Source: Chinchilla lanigera
Taxonomy: Eukaryota; Chordata; Mammalia; Rodentia; Chinchillidae
Reading direction: 5' to 3'
DNA length: 64,000 nucleotides
Assembly: GCF_000276665.1 (NCBI RefSeq)
Contig: NW_004955459.1
Location: forward strand, 11,851,801 to 11,915,800
Shown here in pieces: positions 57,141-64,000 of this stretch (position 1 is the stretch's first letter; each line of letters opens with the position of its first letter). Both the position numbers and the translations under genes were made by a program. Under the pieces are notes generated by a model, which was not told where the DNA came from, did no database searches, and saw only the letters and a list, made by a program, of their open reading frames with translations.

Positions 57141-57216
57141 ATTGAGTTGAAGCTATCTTTGTCAGTCATTGGGCTGTCTGGGTACTCAATTTGAGGTAGC
57201 AGAAATAAAAAAGTGG

Positions 57217-57255
57217 CACTGAGCAGTTCTGAGCCAACAGTTCTGAGCCACTGTG
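57217..57255. repeat. 17-bp tandem duplication
   Basis: CAGTTCTGAGCCA is repeated head to tail at 57222 and 57239. Confidence 0.85.
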
Positions 57256-57369
57256 AAAGCAGTGAGAAATCCATACCAGAATCCAAGACCAACAAGAAGG
57301 AGCAGAATTATACATGGGCGGCTAAGTCATGAGCCAGGGATGGACTGGAGACAGCATGGATTCAGGGCC

Positions 57370-57495
57370 AGGCTGAACAAAGCTGGGGGCAGTGTGTAAG
57401 CTCCAGGAATGCAGGGATTTATGTCATGAGTCATTGTTCCAGTCCATGGCTTAGAACAGTGCCTTGTAAGGAGTAGACACTAAGTGTTGTGGAGC
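57370..57495 (+). repeat. L2 LINE 3' fragment
   Basis: GTAAGCTCCAGGAATGCAGG, CATGGCTTAGAACAGTGCC and GGAGTAGACACTAAGTGTTG follow the L2 3' end. Confidence 0.7.
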
Positions 57496-60150
57496 CAATG
57501 GCAGCAGTGTCAAATGGGCCAGAGGCATGTCGGCCTGGTACAAAGGAACAGCAGTAGGATGGGCAGCCATTAGAGAGCAGTGGCCTTGAAAATCCTATAG
57601 TGAACAGTGTGTGCTATCTGCAGGGCTCAGAAGTAGAAAACCCTGAGTTTGGATAATGGAAGAAACCCAAGGCAGAATTAAAACAATGGAAAGTAGTATT
57701 TCTGAAGAGATAAAGGATGATTTGAATGTCTAAAACTGTTTAGTGAGAATAAGGAAGGTTGATGAATATGTTATTCTCTTTTTCACTCCTTCGCTCATTC
57801 CATTTGGTCTTCTGGCTTTCACTTGCCGACCGCACGGATATAAAAGTGACTGTCATCTCATTTTAATCTTCCCTGACAGAGTAAAGACACAGTCAAATGA
57901 GCTTAGAGTACAGCTGAGGGATTTCAGTTAACTTTAAAGGGGAGCTTCTTACTAGCAAATAGTGCTCAATCCCAGAATTTTGTGTTACTGAAGCAAATTG
58001 AGGCAGTCATGTGGTCAGAAAGATCTCTGCCAGTCACACCCCTTGCCCATTCCCCAGAGTGTCCCATGGTCCTATACAGAGTGGAAGGATGGACAGCATG
58101 ACCACCTAAGATTCACTCCCCTGTGAGATCTTGAATGTGAAGACTGCCCAGCAAGGTGCAAGCTTACAAAATGAAACCAGGGGGTGGGTGGGGAGTGGTG
58201 GTGGTGTTGGTAGAGTAAAAAGCCCAAATACACATTCAAGGCAAATCATAGCACTCCCTCCTCCACAAACCGAGGAAGGGCAGGATGTAAATTTTTGGCC
58301 TATTTGTGGTTAGTTACTCATAAATTTTCAACCTGTATGGGATATTGTGACAAAGATATGTACAATGGTGCTGGTGATATGTGTAGGAGCGTGTGTGTAT
58401 ATAGATTTACCTATATGTGTGTGTACACATGTGAATAAAAAAGAGGTCTGTATCATCAAATGCTGCTGAAGTTCTCAGAGAATCTCTATGAGTTTCCATG
58501 GAAACATGAGAGGCCAGCTCTGAAACAAATGGCGAGATCCTGGAGAAAAGGGCACAGATAGTCACATTTAAGACGTTTTTATAATCTGGCAATTTTAGCA
58601 CATTTGTGAGGGCAAGCAAGCTAAAAGAGTAATCAAAATACTCATATTTTATATTTTAATAAAAAGTGGGAAATTGGTCCTGTTTTTGTTTTATATAGGT
58701 TTCACAAAAATAGAGGTTATTCCTAAGATTCTCTCTTTGATTTCTTATTTTACTTCAGCTGTGTACCAACCGATTCTTGTTAAATATTTATGGACAAGAT
58801 TAAAGACTTTATAAAACTTAGCAGCTGGCAGCTGTCCTCGCCTAAAGGATAAGGCAGAGAGTTTTCAATTTAATTGGATAACTATGTGACCAAAATATCT
58901 AACCCCTAAGGGAAAAAACAAGAATTAAAATATGTAAAGAAATTTTTCAAAGAGAAAATGGCCTTTTACATTTTGTAGCTTATACTCGCATTTCCTTTGG
59001 TAGTTTCACGCGAAGGTGAAATTACGTGTTGTCGTTTATAGTTTCCCGAGGGTTGGAGACACATTTCCCTTTCAGAATGCCTCCCTATAACATTCATGTG
59101 GTAAGCACACAATTGTAGCTTGCGTGTGACCCAACTGATGATCATATTTCATTTCTAAGAAGCTTTAATGTAGCTGTCTCATGTCCAAGTTATAAGATGA
59201 CAGAGTAAACTAAAAAATGCAGGAGGTGGGGGAATCTACACAACTATCTGACATTTAATATAACAAATGCAAGTTGAAAAAGAGAGAGGTTTTCTCACTT
59301 TTAACCAATAATTACCTGGCATTTCATAGGCACACTTTGTGTGTTGAGTTCCTGATATTGATCTGATAGACCCAGCTGATCTTGGACAAGTCAGCTTTCT
59401 CTCTGTGGGTGCGATCCTTGGCTGTAATATGTAGGGCCTGGACCAGATAACACTGGAGATTCTACAAAAGTCTAAATGTCTAAGTGGAGGTGCACAAGCA
59501 AAGAACAATGGCTAAATCCCATTAACTGCTGGTTTTTGAACAGCCCCGAGAGCTCAAAATGCTTTCTGCATTTTTAAGTGATTGTGGGAAAGATACACAA
59601 AAGAATAATACTTTTTTGATATGTGAAAATTACATGAATTTTCACTGTTCATGTTCATTTATGAAGTTTTATTGTAACACAGGTAAGCTCGCTCTTTATG
59701 CATTGTTCATGACTGTTTACATATGCCACGGCACAGTCAAGTACCTGTGACAGAGACTGCATGGCCACAAAGCCTAACGCACTTACTGTTGATCTTTTAT
59801 ATACACACAAAAGATTGTCAACCTCTATCTGCATGACTTTCACCTTCACCTTCATGTCGGTTTAAGAAATCAGTCAAATCAGCTTTTTTGTTTGTTTGAA
59901 TGATAACTTTTTAACAGCAGCCGTGATTATGTTCGGACAAAGTCTTTGTAAAACTTTTGCTCAGTTATTAAAGTAGAGAAATATGGTTTTTCTTCAAACA
60001 AATCAGATCTCTACATGGATCACTTTCTGGATGAGTCTTCTTCCCCCAACTTCACATGTATAGTTAGCTATATTCCTTGAGGAGTGGGGTGGGTGAGTAA
60101 TGTAATATATAGACCAAGGATTTCAAATTTCCTTTTTTCCTTATACCTTG
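57496..60150. other. Unassigned DNA with a CpG cluster at 58.98-59.05 kb
   Basis: No gene was found. At 58981-59052 six CpG occur within about 70 bp of otherwise AT-rich DNA, together with TTTCAC and GTGAAA inverted arms (59004-59009, 59016-59021). A TG/TA-rich patch lies at 58380-58435. Confidence 0.4.
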
Positions 60151-60330
60151 TGCTATGATTTGAATCTGTCATCCAAAATTCATGTGTTGGAAACTTACTT
60201 TTCAATGCAAAAATGTTGGAAAGTGGGCGCTGTGAGAGGTGATTAATCTGTTCAAAGGTATCATGAATGGATTAATGTTAGTAGTACAGGCATGAGTTTG
60301 TTATAGTCTTAAAAATCAGATCCTAGGAAA
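60151..60330 (+). mobile_element. MaLR-family LTR 5' part
   Basis: TGCTATGATTTGAATCTGTC, AAAATTCATGTGTTGGAAAC and GTGAGAGGTGATTAATCTG form the 5' half of an MLT1/MST-type LTR. The 3' half is absent. Confidence 0.65.
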
Positions 60331-60384
60331 AACTTGACTGACTGAAACGCAAAAGAAACTAATTATTAGCAGGACTACTGCAGA

Positions 60385-60578
60385 ACTAAGATTTATTGAT
60401 CTCTTGCTTTGTGCCAATCTTATTATCAGGCATTTGCATACATAGTTTTATTTGTTCCTTTTAACAACCTCATCTTCCAGGGGAGAAAGCCTGAAATGTG
60501 GAGAGGTCAGATAGCTCCTAAGTACAGAAGGGTGGATTTGAACCTGCCTTTGTCTGACTTCAAAGCTCATGGTTTTAC
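60385..60578 (-). repeat. MIR SINE (minus strand)
   Basis: ATCTCTTGCTTTGTGCCAA, TTTTAACAACCTCATCTTCC and GTCAGATAGCTCCTAAGTAC, with GGTGGATTTGAACCTGCC, are in inverted MIR order. Confidence 0.78.
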
Positions 60579-60779
60579 CAAGTCAATTTAATATTTACAA
60601 GAGACACTCTCTTCCAAGAAAGGAAGTCTCCCAAAGAAAGAAACAAACAAAAATACTAGAAGACTTGTAAATTCTGGGTCCTAGCAAGATCCAGGAACTT
60701 CCTTTAATCTGTTTGAAGGATTCTTAGACCTAATGTTGGCAAGACACTTCCTAAATTTTTTCTAAGATCTCTTTTCAAT

Positions 60780-61140
60780 AATCAGAGATGTCCTTTATGA
60801 GATTCTATTTCTTTTTAACATGCTATTCTCTCTACCTAGAATATACTTTGCTGTCACCTTGTGTTGTTGAGCTTCCAGTTGTATTTTAGAGGTAGATCTC
60901 ACTATTCAGGGAAGAGCCCAGAGGCTTGACACCATTTCCAACTACCTGGTCTGTTAGACAGTTTCTTTCTTCAGCAGATCATAGATTCCACTAGGGGATC
61001 AATCAATCCATATCATCTTAGACTCAACATTCTTCCACAGAGTCACAGATTGTGTACTTCTTGAATTGAGGAACAGGGTCTCAGATCTTCATACCTCCCA
61101 GCACTATGTCCTTTGTGAACGCAATGGACATTTGTTCAGA
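60780..61140 (+). repeat. L2 LINE 3' fragment (weak)
   Basis: GCTATTCTCTCTACCTAGAA, CAGGGAAGAGCCCAGAGG, TCTTGAATTGAGGAACAGGG and CAGCACTATGTCCTTTGTG are in L2 order and diverged. Confidence 0.5.
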
Positions 61141-61529
61141 AGGATTATATGGAAAACCATTCCTTGCTAGCAGTTTGCCTCATCATTTATCTTCTGAGTG
61201 CCTTCTGTATGTGAGAGTCTACAAGAACAAGTTGAAAGAACGCTCAGCTATTCATGTTCAGCAGAGAAGATGCAGATTTGAATTGAGACATGGCATCCAG
61301 TCACAGTGTTTTTGAGAGAGACTCTTCTCACTGGGGTGAAATCTTTCCTGTGTTACCTGGGTAGGTCTTCTTATTACACTGGCTCTTCTCTGTAGAATAG
61401 ATGGAGGCACTACCCCTGTTCGGATGAGGTTGGGTGCCTTCAAGGTGGTATGGCCATACACTAATGCCCCTGTTCAGTAGCCCCAATTTTCTTAATTCTG
61501 TTCTTGATCCTCCTCTGACCTCTAGGGAG

Positions 61530-61745
61530 CTATACGAATGTGGAGTCTGGTGGTATGAGTGTGTGCTCTGCAGTCAATACATTTGTGCTTTTGGTTGTAC
61601 TTCTGTCATGTACAAGCTGTGAAACCATGTATTTACTTAAGTTTTGTAGACTTCAGTTTATGCCTCCATAAAACATGAATAATACTGGCATTTACCTCAA
61701 AGATATTTATAAGATGGGAAAGTGCACGTAAAACACTTCTTGACA
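61530..61745 (+). repeat. MIR SINE
   Basis: GTGTGTGCTCTGCAGTCAAT, CATGTACAAGCTGTGAAACC, GTAGACTTCAGTTTATGCC and CATAAAACATGAATAATACT are in plus-strand MIR order. Confidence 0.7.
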
Positions 61746-62200
61746 CCAATCATACTTATGACACCTAGATAATAAGAAAACTACCCAAAGTTGCTTTTGG
61801 TGACCAGAGTACCTGTCAAATCATATGACTCAACACGTCATATTTTCATTCACTTTGAAGATGCTTGAGGTAGACATTTGGGAGGAAAAAGATGCGGAAG
61901 AAAACTTCAGAAGTCCTTTTCACCTCCCTTCTCTCATCCTTGTCATTGTCCCTACTTCCAGCCTTATATTGCAGGCAGTAGCATGAAACAGCTTTATTTC
62001 TGCTCTTTAGTAAAACCTTTACCTTTTTGGTCGGAGCCATTTTAGTTATCTGTTCCTTCAGAGCAGACATTGACACAGAGGCACCTGTTAACGAACTTTC
62101 TAGCTGACAAGGTGGGTTAGGCCTCTGTCGCAGCCTTATCCCTGCCCCATGTACAGTATGTTCCTTCTGTCTGGGTGCTAGGCATAGAGTAGTAATACAA
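61746..62200. other. Unassigned DNA
   Basis: No recognised repeat. A minus frame (61846-62076) containing MAPTKKVKV-like text was checked for ribosomal-protein resemblance and none holds. Confidence 0.45.
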
Positions 62201-62204
62201 ACAT

Positions 62205-62390
62205 GTTGAGCTTTTGCTATATGACAGACTTTAGAGATTTTCCCCTATTTAATTACCATGCCATGTCCATTTTAGAGATATGAAAGTACGCAGAGAAAAG
62301 TTGTATGACTTGTCCAAAGTTATACTGCTGGCAGAACAAAGAATCAAACCTGAAGTCATGTGACACCAGGAGCCAAAGTGAGACAAGCCT
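62205..62390 (-). repeat. MIR SINE (minus strand)
   Basis: CATGTCCATTTTAGAGATATG, TGACTTGTCCAAAGTTATAC and GAACAAAGAATCAAACCTGAAG are in inverted MIR order. Confidence 0.75.
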
Positions 62391-64000
62391 AAGAGACTTG
62401 GTGTATTTGTTACTAAGAATTCTTTGTGAAATCCCTGGCAAAAATTGTGCAGCCTTCCATGATATACTTTGATTCAGGGGCTCTAGTTCCAATCCTCAGC
62501 TTTGTTTTCTCAGGGAAAAATATCCAATTGAGAAAGGATTGTTACTTGGAGTCATTTAAAAACTAATTTGATAGCTGTAATTGTCCTTTAGAAATAAAAC
62601 TCTTTCTTACTTTGTACTCTGTGAACCTTTATTGCTGAGTGTGAGGCGGTGGGGGAGGTGGGAAATTGGAGGTGGGGAGTCAGATGAGCTGTGAAAATAA
62701 GTGGATTTTCTCTGATGTCTAATCCACTAATTATGTTGAGCAAAATTGGATCACACTTGTAATTCAGTTTTTACTGTTTGCATTAAGAAATGGTGTTAGC
62801 AGAGTTGTGAGCAGGAAAAAGGAGAAGGACATTGCAAATCATTACTTAATGTGAAGAGAGTGAATGGTAGCTTCATTTTGGGTGGAGGCAGTTAAGGTGT
62901 TGCTTTTGGACTGCTTAATTTAGCTAATGTGGCTGCAGCAGTAATGACTAAAGTGGCAGCTGAGAATACTAAGGAAAGTAATGTGGGAAGGTATTTGAAC
63001 AGAAGTTATAATGACTACTCTGTGTTTGCATACAGGATGAGGAATTCTTTTCATTGAGTTTAATAGAATTTTGAGTTCCAGTCGATGCTAAGATAGAAAA
63101 GTCATGGAAGTGATAAATCATGGGATAAAAATTTGGGGGTGGCCAGTACTTGCACCCTCCTTCAAGTTTGCTTAGACCCCAGTTATCTCTTCATCCTTCA
63201 TGTGTAAGAGTGCTAATCCCTCTTGAGAGATGACTTTTATTTTCCCCAACAGCCTGAACCTATGTACTTGAGGGTCTTCTTAGCATACCCAAACCGTCAA
63301 ATGATAACATTCTGAGGGAATACAAAGGTGATTTCCTTCTAATTCAGAAAAGAGGGAGAATGGGAATAAAATAGCCCTGTGAGAGATGTGGGTGGGATAA
63401 GCAAAGTTTTTATTGTGTTGGACTGGGATTTTCTCTGTCAGTACTTTTGCTTACGTTCTCTGTTTCGCCCTCCCCACTCTTTTTCTCTCTCCTCTGTTAT
63501 TTTAACCCATTTCCCATTAAAAAAGGTGCAACTTGCTGCTAGTGTCATTTAATGTAGGCTGAAGCAAATCTGATTGATTTTAATACTAACAAAAGAGAGA
63601 ATAAAATATAAATCTATCCATGGAGTTACTTCTAAACAGAGTTTAACTCTAATCCTAATATAAAGGAACTGTATATGATGATCAGTATTTAACATCATGC
63701 ATAGAGTTAGTGTATTTTTTCTAAATCAAAATATCACTATCAAAAACACAATGCTGTAAATATAATGATGTCTTTTATTTCCAAAGACTATATATTAGAG
63801 GCATGTGGAAATGATAATGAAAGTGAAATATTTGTGACAAACTTTGGTGTTAGGCTAGGATTATAATCTGGGCATTATTTTGGAGTAAATGCTGCAGTCA
63901 TAAGTGCCACCAGTGAGTAATACTGGGGCAAATGAGGTGTTTAATAACTTACTATGATCTTTTAGAACGTAGTTTCTCTCAATGTCTGCCATTCACGTTG
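62391..64000. other. Unassigned unique DNA to the window end
   Basis: No repeat was recognised. Stretches 62700-63010 and 63530-63620 are AT-balanced, repeat-free and rich in TAAT-type words (CCACTAATTATG; TTGATTTTAATACTAAC), resembling conserved noncoding sequence in composition only. Confidence 0.4.

Noticed and set aside
61846..62076. Minus-strand frame with MAPTKKVKV-like text, considered as a ribosomal-protein pseudogene
   Set aside because: The similarity does not extend past the first few residues.
1..64000. A CRISPR array, operon, phage or other prokaryote-type system
   Set aside because: No regularly spaced repeats, ribosome-binding sites or long gene-dense frames exist. The repeat content is mammalian throughout.

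Overview
The window reads as nuclear genomic DNA from a mammal, most likely a rodent outside the mouse/rat family. The basis is the repeat content. It has 7SL-derived B1 SINEs with the rodent-type internal duplication, tRNA-Ala-like ID SINEs, B1+ID dimers of the kind described as B1-dID/MEN, ERVL-MaLR-like LTRs, and the mammal-wide relics MIR, L2, MER5A, Tigger, MLT1 and L1. The youngest ID copies end in an unusual GGTACCGG motif instead of the common CCCAGCAC-type end. I cannot fix the family from this alone; castorimorph, sciuromorph and hystricomorph rodents all remain possible.

I found no protein-coding gene, exon, rRNA, tRNA gene, CRISPR array or bacterial-type element. The open frames are short (200 codons at most). 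They are unrelated to known proteins as far as I can judge, and many lie in transposon relics, simple repeats or the assembly gap. The window is best read as intergenic or deep intronic DNA. Repeat names and strands come from pattern recognition against remembered consensus sequences and need RepeatMasker-type confirmation. Boundaries are exact where target-site duplications (TSDs) are cited and otherwise good to about 10-30 bp.

Layout. 0-5 kb: pyrimidine tracts, ID SINEs, and a Tigger DNA transposon at 2.2-3.3 kb broken by three younger insertions. 4.7-5.5 kb: a 53-bp alternating pyrimidine/purine tract and a complete 195-bp hAT-type element with its TSD. 7-10 kb: L1, MLT1-like LTR, ID with a perfect 16-bp TSD, MIRs and a B1. 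13.7-16.3 kb: a MaLR LTR carrying a small minisatellite, two MER5A copies, and a 251-bp run of N that abuts a probable L1 3'UTR. 17.5-20.8 kb: ID, MaLR LTRs and a (CTTC)n array. 26.6-27.0 kb: MLT1 split by an ID. 30.0-31.5 kb: a Tigger, then a retroviral-type LTR split by an ID, then a 49-bp tandem duplication. 35.8-37.4 kb: a Tigger and an old purine-rich repeat family. 39.3-39.8 kb: a comparatively CpG-rich block with no recognised repeat. 42.7-44.8 kb: MaLR, MLT2-like LTR, B1 and a solo retroviral LTR followed by a 25-bp palindrome. 47.3-54.1 kb: MaLR LTRs around an old L1 that contains a younger L1, itself hit by two further insertions. 55-64 kb: MIR/L2 relics separated by AT-rich unique DNA, parts of which look like possible conserved noncoding sequence.

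No genes interact here. What the window offers is an insertion stratigraphy: MIR/L2, Tigger, MER5A and old L1 are the oldest, MLT1 and MaLR LTRs are intermediate, and ID, B1 and L1 3'UTR fragments with intact TSDs are the youngest. I saw no convincing new biological system.
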